Shown: positions 1 through 9,537, counted from the stretch's first letter. The stretch: 64,000 nucleotides of DNA from Microvirga rosea (GCF_020595095.1 NZ_JAJDOP010000006.1:124001-188000), one strand, 5' to 3'. Notes: a model not told the origin generated them from the letters alone. Numbers and translations are program-made.

Positions 1-726
1 CTGCAAACAAATATTACCCTCGATAAGGCCAAGGCCGACTACGACGTTGCACAGCAGGACATTCAAGGCGCGCAACAACGTTACAATTTTCTGACAACGG
101 AACTTGCTGCGGCAAAAAACGGGGTCTTCATCGGAGATTCCTATAACGATGCTCCCTCGTCGACGCAGCGAATTCGTGAATTCGATCTCCGGCTTGCGGA
201 ACTCAATGCCGAGTCGCAGCAGGCCGAGATGCGTTTGAAGCTGAGCACGGAACAGATCGCCGCAGAGCGCCTCCGTGTGAACAAACTCACGGCGGCTGAT
301 CTGAATACAGAGAATCCCAGCATCGTCTGGAACTTCCTGGTCAGTGGTGGCGAATACGTCAATCGTGGACAAGACTTGATGCGGCTTGTCGATTGTTCGA
401 CCACCATGGTGACGGCAAGCGTCAGCGAGAGCGTCTACGCGCGCCTCAAAGTTGGGATGCCCGCGCAGTTCCGCCTGAATGCGGACAAAAGAGTGTTCGA
501 TGCCACAATTACCCGATTGGGTGGCTCCGGCGCATCCGGCCTTTATGCGACGCTCGCGATCGGGCCGAGCACGGAACACCTGACGCGGTTTGATGTGGCA
601 TTGGACGTGCCGGGGCTTTTGGAAGATCAGGAACTTGCCTGCGCTGTGGGAAGAACAGGGCGCGTTCTTTTCACCGGCGGTCCGCTGTCGGGTGTTCGTG
701 AGACCCTGGCACGGTTCGGCTTCTAG
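1..726 (+). CDS. HlyD-type membrane fusion protein, BgsB-like (5' partial)
   Basis: The reading frame is open from base 1, so the start lies outside the window; 241 residues are visible. The first ~100 residues are rich in Gln, Ala, Glu and Leu (AKADYDVAQQ, LNAESQQAEMR), as expected for the alpha-helical hairpin of a periplasmic adaptor. The remainder has beta-barrel/lipoyl-like character, with a GGEYVNRGQDLMRLVD segment typical of HlyD proteins. It ends directly at the glycosyltransferase start (stop TAG, then ATG), so the two are surely co-transcribed. An HlyD-like protein next to a family 2 synthase matches BgsB/BgsA of Sinorhizobium mixed-linkage beta-glucan and Alg44/Alg8 of alginate. 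The inferred role is to help the synthase move polymer across the periplasm. The N-terminal membrane anchor is not visible. Confidence 0.8.
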   Translation: MQTNITLDKAKADYDVAQQDIQGAQQRYNFLTTELAAAKNGVFIGDSYNDAPSSTQRIREFDLRLAELNAESQQAEMRLKLSTEQIAAERLRVNKLTAADLNTENPSIVWNFLVSGGEYVNRGQDLMRLVDCSTTMVTASVSESVYARLKVGMPAQFRLNADKRVFDATITRLGGSGASGLYATLAIGPSTEHLTRFDVALDVPGLLEDQELACAVGRTGRVLFTGGPLSGVRETLARFGF

Positions 727-2697
727 ATGCTGACGCTTGATATATATTGGTCGAGCTATGCTCTCGTCGCGGTTGTCGTGGGGCTCATTCTTCTCGTTGG
801 GCCGCTTGCACGGAGATCCGATTCGTGGGTGCGAGTCTCGCTGCTCATCCTGACTACCGTTCTCGCCTGGCGGTATATGATCTGGCGGATCACTGCGACT
901 GTTCCGCCATTCAGCTTTACCTTCGACGCTATCGCGAGCTGGGTCTTTCTCCTCATAGAGACCCTGGCGTTAGTATCTTCCACGTCCGCCTATTTCATAT
1001 TAACGCGGCGAAAGGAGCGCCATCAGGAAGCTGATGCGAATGTCGGATGGTGGGGAGATAACCCTCCACAAGTCGACCTCTACATTGCAACGTACAACGA
1101 GGAGCGGGCTGTTCTTGAGCGAACGCTGGCTGGGGCACGGGCGATCGACTATCCGAGGCTGCGTGTCTTCGTGTTGGACGACGGCAGGAGAGAGTGGCTG
1201 ACGGAACTCTGCCGCGAATACGGCGCCGAGCATCGGACGCGGCCGGATAATCATCACGCGAAAGCGGGAAACATCAATTATACGCTTATGCAGCGCCTTC
1301 AGGATGTTGATCCTCCGGCGTTCGCGGCGGTTCTCGACGCTGATTTTGTCCCTCACGCAAACTTCGTGAAGCGCGTTCTAGCGTTGTTTCATGATCCGAA
1401 GGTCGGCTTGGTTCAGACACCGCAGCATTTCTTCAATCCGGATCCGATTCAGCATAACCTTGGCATCGCGCAGGCCTATCCGGACGAGCAGCGCTTCTTC
1501 TTCGATCATCTCGAGCCGGCGCGGGACGGTTGGGGAGTCGCAGTTTGCTGCGGTACGTCCTCGATGGTTCGGATCGCGGGCGTCCAGAAAATCGGTGGAC
1601 TTCCGACCGAAAGCGTGACGGAGGATTTCCTCCTGACGATCAGGTTGGATGAGAACGGCTATCGAACAGTCTATCTCAATGAGCCGCTGACTGAAGGGCT
1701 CGCACCAGAAGGCCTTCAGGAATACATCGTACAGCGCGGCCGTTGGTGTCTGGGAATGATGGAGATCATTCGGAACGTCTATAATCCTCTGGGCGGCAAC
1801 CGTTTGAGGCTGATGCAACGCGTCAGCCTCATGGACTCGCTCATGTATTGGACGACGACGTTTCCCTTTCGCCTCATCAGCCTCGTTTGCCCATTGCTCT
1901 ATTGGTATTTCGGGATCATCGTCGTCAATGCATCCGTGAGCGATGTCGTCTCGTATTACATGCCGTATTACTTCGCAGTTCTGTTTACGCTGAACTGGAT
2001 TTCAGGCGGCCTGATCATGCCAATTCTCAACGATGTCTCACAGCTCCTGGCGGCTTGGCCGATCACACGGGCTGTCTGGATGGGGCTGTTCACTCCTGGC
2101 CCTCATAAATTCCGTGTCACGGCAAAGGGGGGCGACCGCACCAAGGCTGTGGTCCAATGGCCCATCATGAGGCCGTTTGCGATCCTGTTCGTTCTCACAA
2201 TCCTTGGCCTTCTGCTGCCGCTGACCAACGACGTGCTCTTCAGTCACGTCAGTAAGGCCGGCGACGGTCTGCGGATTATTCTCTTCTGGACACTCTACAA
2301 CCTTGCGGTGCTGACCGTGACGATGTTGGCATGCATCGAACGGCCGCGCGCTAACCGGCCTCAGAGAATTGTCACCGAGCAGGCACTGCTTTCCATTGGA
2401 ATCAATCGTTTCTATGGCTGGATAACCGATCTCGGCATCGATCGCGCCCGGCTCCGCGGGCCTGCTGGGCTCAATGTCGGTGACCGAGGAACGATTGAAC
2501 TGAAGGGGGTCGGCGAGGTCGGGGTGCGAGTGAGCGAGGCCGTCGCTGACGGCTATCTTCTCGACATACTCACGACACCTCAGCAATATCCGTTGTTATT
2601 GCGCAAGCTTCATACGGCGGATGCGGCACCCGGTACGACCCGGGGCGATCTGAGCGTCATGATCAAGAGTTGGGCGCGACTATTTGCATCGCGATAA
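727..2697 (+). CDS. bgsA: BcsA/BgsA-like membrane glycosyltransferase family 2
   Basis: 656 residues. N-terminal membrane segments (about 10-28, 36-56, 68-92) precede a GT2 catalytic core with DDG at 151-153, DAD at 204-206, TED at 298-300 and QRGRW at 336-340. Further membrane helices lie at about 382-400, 412-432, 483-500 and 515-535. An FRVTAK sequence (462-467) matches the FxVTxK gating-loop motif of bacterial cellulose synthase, placed between TM segments as expected. The ~120-residue C-terminus has no clear PilZ signature: Arg residues around 539-547 are spaced RxRxxRxxR, not RxxxR, and no D/NxSxxG follows. Length, missing PilZ and an upstream HlyD partner fit BgsA, the c-di-GMP-activated mixed-linkage beta-glucan synthase of Sinorhizobium, better than BcsA, which normally neighbours BcsB. 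Product identity is inferred; another beta-glucan is possible. Confidence 0.85.
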   Translation: MLTLDIYWSSYALVAVVVGLILLVGPLARRSDSWVRVSLLILTTVLAWRYMIWRITATVPPFSFTFDAIASWVFLLIETLALVSSTSAYFILTRRKERHQEADANVGWWGDNPPQVDLYIATYNEERAVLERTLAGARAIDYPRLRVFVLDDGRREWLTELCREYGAEHRTRPDNHHAKAGNINYTLMQRLQDVDPPAFAAVLDADFVPHANFVKRVLALFHDPKVGLVQTPQHFFNPDPIQHNLGIAQAYPDEQRFFFDHLEPARDGWGVAVCCGTSSMVRIAGVQKIGGLPTESVTEDFLLTIRLDENGYRTVYLNEPLTEGLAPEGLQEYIVQRGRWCLGMMEIIRNVYNPLGGNRLRLMQRVSLMDSLMYWTTTFPFRLISLVCPLLYWYFGIIVVNASVSDVVSYYMPYYFAVLFTLNWISGGLIMPILNDVSQLLAAWPITRAVWMGLFTPGPHKFRVTAKGGDRTKAVVQWPIMRPFAILFVLTILGLLLPLTNDVLFSHVSKAGDGLRIILFWTLYNLAVLTVTMLACIERPRANRPQRIVTEQALLSIGINRFYGWITDLGIDRARLRGPAGLNVGDRGTIELKGVGEVGVRVSEAVADGYLLDILTTPQQYPLLLRKLHTADAAPGTTRGDLSVMIKSWARLFASR

Positions 2698-2714
2698 AGT
2701 ACGAGGGCTACCGG

Positions 2715-3818
2715 ATGCGACTGAATCTCAAGTCTGCCATTTTTCTTGGCGGAGCCATTCTGGTGGTGATCCCGGCTCTCGCGTCCGGACTGTATTTCGC
2801 CAATACTCTGCAGCAAAGGGTCGAAACGACGAATACGAATCGCCTGCGCTCCCTAGGAGAGCTGGCTGCGGATCAACTGGCGCGCCGAATGCACCAGCTT
2901 TGGCGAGATGTCGAGGGCATGGCTCGTACGACTAATCTCGCGACACCGGAACACCTTCGGGATCAATTTTCCTTTTTGGCGCAGCTGGATCCTCGCTATT
3001 CCTGGGTCGGTGCCGCGACCATTGACGGCAAGGTGGTCGCCGCGGCTCAGGGGCTGCTTGAAGGGCAGAGCGTCGCGGAGCGCCCCTGGTTCCGGCGTGG
3101 CTTGAACGGCCCGTCGGCGAGCGATGTGCACGATGCCAAACTGCTTGAGAGATTGCTCCCAGCTAGCCCGCAACCACGTCGATTTGTGGATTTTTCCGCT
3201 CCCATCAAGTCTCAGGACGGCAACGTGACGGGAGTCATCGGAGCGCATTTCGATTGGAACTGGGTAGGAGAGAACATCGGTAGTCTCGCAACTCCGGGGG
3301 TCGATATTCTGCTGTTGTCACGGGACCGAACAGTTCTCTACGGACCTGCGGATCTGCAGGGAAAGAAACTCTCTGTGGGGTCGGCCATTGCAGCCGGGCA
3401 GGCGACATCTATCTCCCTTGACGAGCGGTGGCCCGATGGCCGTCAGTACGTGACAGCCGTTGTGCCGAATGTGCAGTTCCAGGACATGCCGAGTTTCGGT
3501 TGGAGTCTGATCGTGCGCGCTCGTGCGGATGAGGTCTTCGCCCCGGTCCGTGCACTGATCCGCTCGTTCTGGACGGTTCTTATCATCGGAATCCTGTGTA
3601 CGCTTGTTCTTCTCTATCTTTTCGCTCAGTGGGTTTCCGTTCCGATCAGAAGACTTCTCGCCTCGGCCGATGCTCTGGCAAACGGCAGCGCCAACGAGCC
3701 GGTCTATGAGGAAACACGCTATGAGGAGGCGTCCAAGCTGGCCGCTGCGCTTGTCCGGTTGCAATCCCAGTCCATGCGTCCCTATCAGAAACGGACGACT
3801 TCCGTGACGTCCGATTGA
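2715..3818 (+). CDS. Cache-HAMP membrane sensor without output domain
   Basis: 367 residues from the ATG at 2715; an upstream in-frame ATG at 2670 would overlap the glycosyltransferase and is less likely. One membrane helix at about 7-29 precedes a periplasmic domain (about 33-270) with dCache-like features: a PWFRRGLNG segment, then FVDFSAPI and VIGAHFDW strands. A second helix (about 280-302) leads into a HAMP-like stretch (VPIRRLLASADALANG). The protein ends ~60 residues later with no GGDEF, EAL, kinase or chemoreceptor module. It follows the synthase by 17 bases and is probably the third gene of the operon. It may sense an extracellular ligand and act on the synthase or a separate cyclase, but this is inference. 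I see no frameshift; the next 70 bases hold a terminator, so the short form seems genuine. Confidence 0.8.
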   Translation: MRLNLKSAIFLGGAILVVIPALASGLYFANTLQQRVETTNTNRLRSLGELAADQLARRMHQLWRDVEGMARTTNLATPEHLRDQFSFLAQLDPRYSWVGAATIDGKVVAAAQGLLEGQSVAERPWFRRGLNGPSASDVHDAKLLERLLPASPQPRRFVDFSAPIKSQDGNVTGVIGAHFDWNWVGENIGSLATPGVDILLLSRDRTVLYGPADLQGKKLSVGSAIAAGQATSISLDERWPDGRQYVTAVVPNVQFQDMPSFGWSLIVRARADEVFAPVRALIRSFWTVLIIGILCTLVLLYLFAQWVSVPIRRLLASADALANGSANEPVYEETRYEEASKLAAALVRLQSQSMRPYQKRTTSVTSD

Positions 3819-3855
3819 CTGTCGTAAAGACCGCTCATGTCGCGAGGGGCCACGA

Positions 3856-3881
3856 GCCCGGCAGCCTGATGCCGGGCTTTT
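3856..3881 (+). terminator. Rho-independent terminator
   Basis: An 8-bp GC-rich stem (GCCCGGCA / TGCCGGGC) with a 6-base loop is followed by TTTT. It closes the polysaccharide operon just before the convergent GST gene ends at 3895. Confidence 0.8.
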
Positions 3882-3894
3882 CTGCTGCTCCGCG

Positions 3895-4599
3895 CTAGCC
3901 TCTCTTGGGGATATCCAATCCCCGCTGCACGGCAGGCCGCGCAAGTCCACGCTCCAGCCATGCCGGAACATGAGTCAGCGTGTCGAACTCCACCAATTCG
4001 CCCGCTCCGTAGAAACCTACGAGATTTCGGACCCAGCCAAGAAGTGAGATATCGGCAATGGTGAATTCGTCGCCCATGATCCACTGCCGCCCGTCGAGCC
4101 GCCCTTCGAGAACGCCAAGAAGGCGCTTGGATTCGGCGCGATAGCGCTTAAGTGGACGCTTGTCCTCGATCTCGCGGCCGGCGAACTTGTGGAAATACCC
4201 GAGCTGGCCGAACATGGGGCCGACCGCCGCCATCTGGAAGAACACCCACTGAATGGTCTCGTACCGCTGAGCGGGATCGCGCGGGAGGAGTTTGCCGGTT
4301 TTTTCGGCAAGGTAAAGCAAGATCGCGCCCGACTCGAACAATGCGAGCGGTTTTCCGTTAGGCCCATCCGGATCGATGATCGCCGGGATCTTCCCGTTGG
4401 GATTGAGCGACAGGTATTCAGGTATCCAGGTTTCGTTCTTTCCGATGTCGATCAGGTGCGGTTCGTAAGGCAGTCCGAGCTCCTCGAGGGCTATCGACAC
4501 CTTCACCCCGTTTGGCGTCGGCAGAGAATAGAGTTGCAGCCGGTCGGGATGCTGCGCCGGCCAGCGCGTGGCGATGGGGAAGGACGAGAGATCTGACAT
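3895..4599 (-). CDS. Glutathione S-transferase, Nu-class (YfcG/YghU type)
   Basis: 234 residues, a usual GST length. The N-terminal thioredoxin-like half carries LYSLPTPNGVKVS (about 23-35), where the TPNG region replaces the usual catalytic Ser/Cys, then NPNGKIPAI (about 67-74) with the cis-Pro loop, and FESG (88-91) binding the glutathione gamma-glutamyl group. The all-helical C-terminal half contains FTIADISLLGW, the N-capping box typical of GSTs. The TxN motif points to the Nu-class disulfide-bond oxidoreductases YfcG/YghU, which act on glutathione or glutathione disulfide in the cytoplasm. It stands alone and convergent with the polysaccharide operon, divergent from the amidohydrolase gene. 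The physiological substrate cannot be told from sequence. Confidence 0.9.
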   Translation of the reverse strand: MSDLSSFPIATRWPAQHPDRLQLYSLPTPNGVKVSIALEELGLPYEPHLIDIGKNETWIPEYLSLNPNGKIPAIIDPDGPNGKPLALFESGAILLYLAEKTGKLLPRDPAQRYETIQWVFFQMAAVGPMFGQLGYFHKFAGREIEDKRPLKRYRAESKRLLGVLEGRLDGRQWIMGDEFTIADISLLGWVRNLVGFYGAGELVEFDTLTHVPAWLERGLARPAVQRGLDIPKRG

Positions 4600-4883
4600 T
4601 CAAAGCTCCATAGTGAGGAGCGCCATCCGGACCGAAGAGGATCTTTCCGTCAAGAGATGATTGTGCAAGGGGGTCTTGCAGCCTTGTCCCTGGCGTATCC
4701 CGGCTGTCCTGCTGAAGGTCCGATGTCCGGGATGCCGTGCCTGTCTGCGGCCCCATTCGTCCTGAGGGGCCGCCCTGGACTCTTCCCCGATCTTATGCCT
4801 GTTTTGCAGGAAGCCGGACCGGAGGAGGCTTGCTCCTCCTGTCCTCCAGGCACGGAGCGGTGGTTCCACATATCGAGGCTATC

Positions 4884-6032
4884 ATGTTCCTGACAGACCA
4901 GGATATTGCCGGACTGACGACATGGCGGCGTGAGCTCCATCGGTTTCCGGAGCTGTCCCGCGAGGAAGCCGAGACGGCCCGGAAGGTTCGCGAGGTTCTT
5001 CTCTCGACAGGAGCGGACCGCATCGTCACCGATCTCGGCGGCCACGGGATCGCCGGTATTTACGAGGGCAACGAGCCCGGACCTACGGTCATGGTGCGTG
5101 CGGAACTCGATGGCCTGCCTATTCAAGAGATCTCGAGCATTGCCCATCGCTCGACGCTGCCGGGCAAAGCCCATCTTTGCGGTCATGACGGCCACATGAC
5201 CATCCTGACCGCGCTGGCAATCGGCCTCGGCCGGCAGCGGCCCGTGCGAGGGCGCGCGGTTCTCATGTTCCAACCGGCGGAGGAAGACGGTTCCGGAGCA
5301 GCGGCCGTCGTCGCGGATCCGAAGTTTTCGGAGATCGTGCCCGATTTCGCCTTCGCTCTGCATAATCTTCCGGGGATGCCCTTTGGCAAAGTCGCCTTGA
5401 CCGAGGGGCCCGTGAGTTGCGCTTCGATGGGAGTCCGCATCGTCCTGAGCGGGAAGACGGCGCATGCATCCATGCCTGAATTCGGAATCTCTCCGGTCGG
5501 CGCCATAGCGCAGCTAATTCCCGTCCTAAGGGCTCTCGGGCGCGGAGGCGTCCTCGACGAGAGCTTCGCGATGGTGACGGTGACGCATATAAGGGTTGGC
5601 GAGCCTGCTTTCGGCATTGCGCCAGCTCATGGGGAGATCTGGGCAACCCTGCGGACCCTGACCGATTCCGGGATGGAGTATCTGCGAACAAGAGCTGTCG
5701 AGGCGGCGGAGACGATTGCCCGTGATGCCAACCTGGGTTTGGATATCACTTACCACGACGTTTTTCGTCATTGCGAGAATGCGCCAGAGGCTGTCGCCCA
5801 TCTCCGGCGGGCCCTTGAGGCAGAGGGCGTGCCGTATGATCGGGGCGACCTCCCCATGCGTCCGTCCGAAGATTTCGGCCGGTTCGGCGACTATGCGCCA
5901 GCGGCCATGTTCTTTCTCGGCGCCGGCGAAAATCACCCAAGTCTCCACAACCCCGACTACGATTTCCCGGATGAGCTGATCGGTATCGGAGCGCGCGTCT
6001 TTATGCGGACCCTCCGCGACATTCTGGGGTGA
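4884..6032 (+). CDS. M20 family amidohydrolase/carboxypeptidase
   Basis: 382 residues from the ATG at 4884, which places MFLTDQDIAGL at the family's usual N-terminus; in-frame extension to 4737 has no homologous look. The metal-site motif CGHDGH falls at 99-104, followed by QPAEEDGSGA (about 130-139), an ALHNLPG segment, and a C-terminal GENHPSLHNPDYDF that supplies the last His ligand. These are marks of the M20D amidohydrolase branch (hippurate hydrolase, N-acyl-amino-acid or indole-3-acetyl-amino-acid hydrolases). It cleaves an N-acyl amide bond with a di-metal centre in the cytoplasm. The dimerisation (lid) domain interrupts the catalytic domain in the middle third. No operon partner is visible, and the real acyl-amino-acid substrate is unknown. 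Confidence 0.9.
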   Translation: MFLTDQDIAGLTTWRRELHRFPELSREEAETARKVREVLLSTGADRIVTDLGGHGIAGIYEGNEPGPTVMVRAELDGLPIQEISSIAHRSTLPGKAHLCGHDGHMTILTALAIGLGRQRPVRGRAVLMFQPAEEDGSGAAAVVADPKFSEIVPDFAFALHNLPGMPFGKVALTEGPVSCASMGVRIVLSGKTAHASMPEFGISPVGAIAQLIPVLRALGRGGVLDESFAMVTVTHIRVGEPAFGIAPAHGEIWATLRTLTDSGMEYLRTRAVEAAETIARDANLGLDITYHDVFRHCENAPEAVAHLRRALEAEGVPYDRGDLPMRPSEDFGRFGDYAPAAMFFLGAGENHPSLHNPDYDFPDELIGIGARVFMRTLRDILG

Positions 6033-6270
6033 GGCGATCACCGCCCGCCACTTTCAGGCATTCGGATCCATGAATGCAGATCAACATTTCTTGCAGCATT
6101 GTATCTTTCAAAATTCGGGCTGCGCGGATCTAAGGTTGTAGAAGCACCAGAAGATCTCGTCCGTTCAGAAGATGCAAAAGTACATTTTGCTTTTCTTTTG
6201 TTACATACTCTTAACGACCGAGTGCTTTACTGGCTGCGCAGTCTTTGAACTGCAAGCCGGGGGGCATTTC

Positions 6271-8250
6271 ATGACGACGGTAAGATCCATAAAGATAAAG
6301 ACGATTGGCGCGAAGCTCATGCTTGCCGTCACAGTTACGGCATTGGCCGCCGCAGGCGCCGTTGGACTTGCAGGGTACATCCAGCAGGACGCGCTGAGCG
6401 ACATGACGATCGAGCAACAACTCTCGTCGCGTTACGAGGCCATTACGGACGCCATGCAGGAGCAGGGCAGGCGTGCCCTTGGCGTCGCCTACACGATCGC
6501 GAACGAGCCCGGCATTGCGGAAGCCTTCGAGAAGGACGATCGCGAGGGGCTGCTGTCTCATTATAAAGTGCTGGCTGCCGCGCTGAAGAAAGAGCTGAAC
6601 CTCAGCCTTGTCAGCTTCCAGAAGCCGACGGGCAACAATTTGGCCCGAGCCCATGCGCCGGATTCGTTCGGCGATAACGTTTTCGGTCGCCGTCGCATGC
6701 TGGTCGACGTCGTACAGCAGAGCAAGCCTCTCCTCGGTATCGAGCCCGGACGCGACAACATCAGCATTTTCGCTGCCGTCCCTGTCCTGAAAGACAACAA
6801 TGTCGTCGGAATCGTCGATATCGGGGCCACCCTCGGGGCAGATTTCCTTGCGGACCTGAAGCGTAGGTTCGGCGTCGATATCGGCATGAACCTGGTGTCG
6901 AAGGACAAGATCGATTCTCTGGGCGCGACGTTCAAGGACAAGACCTTGCTTGATCCGGCGAGCCACAGGGAGGCGCTTGAGCGCGCGACGCCGTGGCGCT
7001 CGGGTCAGCTTGAAGGTCACTCCGCCGGTATCCTCGTCGGTCCCCTGAAGAACTATTCCGGGCAGCCGATCGGGACGATCGAAGTGGTTCTCAATACCAC
7101 AGCTTTCGTGTCGGCGCGTTCCGACGCGATGACGATCCTTCTGGCCGTACTTGGTCTTGTCGCTTTGGCGGGAATTCTGATCGCGCTGCTTCTGACCCGG
7201 CATCTCGGACGTCCGATCCGTGAGCTGACCGGCACGATGGCCCGTCTCGCCCATGGCGACTGGCGAGCTGAAATCCCCGGGCTCAAGCGACAGGATGAAA
7301 TCGGCCAGATGGCGTCCGCCGTTCTCGTGTTCAAAGAGAACGGTATCGAGAACGAGCGCATGGCGGCGGCGAGCATCGCCGAGAACGAGGCGAAATCCCG
7401 TCGCGCTCTGATCCTCGACCAGATGATGACGCAGTTCGAGCGCAATGTGTCTGCCTTGACCCAGGGGTTGTCGTCCTCGGCAACCGAACTGGAGGCAACG
7501 GCGGAATCCATGGCGGCCATCGCCGACCAGACCAACAGCCAGTCGGTTGCCGTCGGGTCTGCGGCGGAGAAAACATCGAGCAACGTGCAGACGGTCGCGG
7601 CCGCGACGGAGGAGCTGTCCATTTCGATCCGCGAAATCGCGAGCCAGGTCAGTCAGTCCACGCAGATCTCCGAACGCGCCGTCGAAGACGCCCGTCGCAC
7701 CAACGCGACCGTCATGAACCTCGCGAACACGGCGGAGAAAATCGGCGACGTGGTCGCGCTCATCAATAGCATCGCATCGCAGACTAACCTTCTTGCCCTC
7801 AACGCCACCATCGAGGCGGCCCGCGCCGGGGAGGCCGGAAAGGGCTTTGCCGTTGTGGCGACCGAGGTGAAGGAACTGGCCGGGCAGACCGCGAAGGCAA
7901 CAGATGAAATCGGGTCCCAGATCACGCAGGTGCAGTCCGCCACCCGCGAAGTCGTGTCGGCGATTCAAGGGATCGCCAAGACGATCTCCGAGATGTCGCA
8001 GATCTCTCTCGGCATCGCGGCCGCCATGGAAGAGCAGGGGGCTGCAACATCCGAAATCTCTCGCAACGTCCAGGAAGCCGCGCGGGGCACGGAGCACGTG
8101 ACCGGCAATATCGGCGAGGTGAAGCGGGGAGCGGGCGAGACGGGTGCGGCAGCCTCCCAGGTGCTTGGAGCCGCAAGAGAATTGGCACGCCATTCGAGCA
8201 GTTTGAGTCACGAGGTCGACGAGTTCCTTTCAGGGGTTAAAGCGGCCTAG
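6271..8250 (+). CDS. Methyl-accepting chemotaxis protein with periplasmic Cache-like domain
   Basis: 659 residues from the ATG at 6271, preceded by a GGGGGG stretch as ribosome binding site; an in-frame ATG at 6172 would add a 33-residue hydrophobic leader and is less likely. A short basic segment and TM1 (about 12-32) lead to a ~250-residue periplasmic domain resembling single-Cache sensors ([30 protein letters not shown]). TM2 (about 285-308), a HAMP domain ([18 protein letters not shown]) and a cytoplasmic signalling coil follow. The hairpin tip has [19 protein letters not shown], the near-invariant MCP motif. No C-terminal CheR-binding pentapeptide is present. No che genes are near. Its C-terminal half closely resembles the receptor at 35849-37540, suggesting related receptors feeding one chemotaxis array. 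Confidence 0.95.
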   Translation: MTTVRSIKIKTIGAKLMLAVTVTALAAAGAVGLAGYIQQDALSDMTIEQQLSSRYEAITDAMQEQGRRALGVAYTIANEPGIAEAFEKDDREGLLSHYKVLAAALKKELNLSLVSFQKPTGNNLARAHAPDSFGDNVFGRRRMLVDVVQQSKPLLGIEPGRDNISIFAAVPVLKDNNVVGIVDIGATLGADFLADLKRRFGVDIGMNLVSKDKIDSLGATFKDKTLLDPASHREALERATPWRSGQLEGHSAGILVGPLKNYSGQPIGTIEVVLNTTAFVSARSDAMTILLAVLGLVALAGILIALLLTRHLGRPIRELTGTMARLAHGDWRAEIPGLKRQDEIGQMASAVLVFKENGIENERMAAASIAENEAKSRRALILDQMMTQFERNVSALTQGLSSSATELEATAESMAAIADQTNSQSVAVGSAAEKTSSNVQTVAAATEELSISIREIASQVSQSTQISERAVEDARRTNATVMNLANTAEKIGDVVALINSIASQTNLLALNATIEAARAGEAGKGFAVVATEVKELAGQTAKATDEIGSQITQVQSATREVVSAIQGIAKTISEMSQISLGIAAAMEEQGAATSEISRNVQEAARGTEHVTGNIGEVKRGAGETGAAASQVLGAARELARHSSSLSHEVDEFLSGVKAA

Positions 8251-8280
8251 CGCCTCGGCCCTTGCGGTGTGGGAGTAACA

Positions 8281-8311
8281 AAAGAGAGCGCGGCACACGT
8301 GCTCTCTTTTT
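8281..8311 (+). terminator. Rho-independent terminator
   Basis: AAAGAGAGC pairs with GCTCTCTTTT around a short GC-rich loop and runs into five T residues. It ends the chemoreceptor transcript, 30 bases after its stop codon. Confidence 0.85.
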
Positions 8312-8413
8312 GCTGTTGGCCTGACACCAGCGTTCGATGGACGCCGCACTCGTGGGGGATGATCGATCAGCATGGCTGCCGTCGTTCCCTATCCTGAGCC
8401 GTGAGCGGCGCAG

Positions 8414-8737
8414 TGTCATTGCGGGGCCGCGCAGCGGAAGGACAAGGCTCCACTGTCATTCCGGGACGGCCCTGCGGGCCGGCGAGGTTTGTGGAAGGAT
8501 GCGCGGCTGCCATGGCTCCTGATCCGGGATCGTTGGCGGCTCTGGGTTCCGGGCTCTCGCGCTGCTCGCCCCGGAAGGACAGAGCAGCCCCGTCATTCCG
8601 GGGCGCCGCAGGCGAGCCCGGAACCCATACACGCTGCGGGTGCCGGAAAAGAACGCACCGGCTGCCATGGCTCTTTCTCCTGAACGGTCGTGTTGATGGG
8701 TTCCGGGCTCTCGCTGATGCTCGCCCCGGAATGACGG
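8414..8737. repeat. Cluster of REP-like palindromic repeat units
   Basis: Units built on TCATTCCGGGGC...GAGCCCGGAACCCAT occur in both orientations. Forward copies are at about 8453-8485 (degenerate) and 8591-8628; inverted copies are at 8544-8578 and 8696-8737. A further weak copy (TCATTGCGGGGCCGCGCAGC) starts at 8417. A GCTGCCATGGCTC word also repeats at 8508 and 8662. The pattern fits the dispersed extragenic palindromes common in Rhizobiales genomes. They are non-coding and could fold into long hairpins. Confidence 0.7.
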
Positions 8738-9117
8738 CGGAGTTCATCACGGCATGGGGCGGTGTCCTCCGGGCTGGGTGGCCCGGAGGGGAAGCGATCG
8801 AGGGTGGCGCGTCGGGCAGCCCGGCTCGCGGATGATGAGAAGGGAAGAGCCGGGAGGCCTCTTCGCGCACGGTTCTTTTAGGCGGACAGGAGAGGCAAGG
8901 CTCAGGTCTCGCCGCAGGCGGGATCCGTCTCGTGCGACGGGGGCCTGCGACCGATCCCGACAACCCGCCCAAGCATCCTGGGCCTCCCATCCGGTGCGGC
9001 TGCGTGACCGCACGGACGGGACCGTGTCCGGTCCCGCTCTTGCGACGCCTCGCGAGTGCGCCCCTCGTCAGGACCTGATCTGTGAAACGATATAGCTCAG
9101 CTTGTACCGTCAGTCAA

Positions 9118-9132
9118 GAACAAAATGAGAAC
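9118..9132. promoter_or_regulatory. Possible LexA (SOS) box
   Basis: GAAC-AAAATGA-GAAC matches the GAAC-N7-GAAC direct repeat known as the LexA operator in Rhizobiales. No SOS gene is recognisable on either side, and an eight-base pattern can occur by chance in 64 kb. Confidence 0.25.
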
Positions 9133-9537
9133 ATCGAGGTACTGCTCGATGCGCCGCCCCATCAAGCCAATCCTCGTTGCTGGCTTGTCAGGCAATTAGG
9201 CCGTCTCTCGCCCGTGCGGATGTCATGAGACATATGCCTAGAAGGCCGTTCGTCGCCTCTGCTCGCCTCTTTGCAAACACGCCCGCACGCGTGGCGTACG
9301 CCGGTGAGATAAAAATGCCGTGCGACAAGAATGATGAAACGGGCGTCACACCAGCAATAGGCAAGGCGCATGGTCAGGGGTGACAGGCAGTCGTGTTCTG
9401 TCCTGCGTAGCGCCGTCGTCTTCGTCGCCCCGTCGTGGCTGTTGCCGCCTGCTCAGCGCCGTCGTTCATGGCAGGTCGTGGGTGAGTGAAGGCGGCAGCC
9501 GTTTGGGTCTGCTCCGCAAAGGACCCATCCGTTTATC

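Larger units (their letters stand above)
8312..9537. other. Gene-poor intergenic region
   Basis: About 1.2 kb without a convincing protein gene. Open frames here are short, Arg/Pro-rich and cross the palindromic repeats. The left part (8414-8737) holds REP-like repeats. The middle (8994-9035) contains two adjacent short hairpins, GTGCGG/CCGCAC and GGGACC/GGTCCC. A GAAC-N7-GAAC motif lies at 9118-9132. The right part (9140-9537) shows nothing I can assign. Confidence 0.6.

Noticed and set aside
3604..3818. Suspicion that the Cache-HAMP protein is truncated by a frameshift and once had an output domain
   Set aside because: After its stop there is a terminator within 65 bases and the opposite-strand GST gene; no remnant of GGDEF, kinase or MCP coding is present in any frame.
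6211..8211. A 666-codon minus-strand frame opposite the first chemoreceptor
   Set aside because: Composition (Arg/Gly/His-rich, no domain) and exact overlap with a clear MCP gene mark it as a shadow.
8401..8835. A 144-codon frame in the gap after the chemoreceptor
   Set aside because: It is made of the REP-like repeats translated; Arg/Gly/Pro-rich composition and no ribosome binding site.
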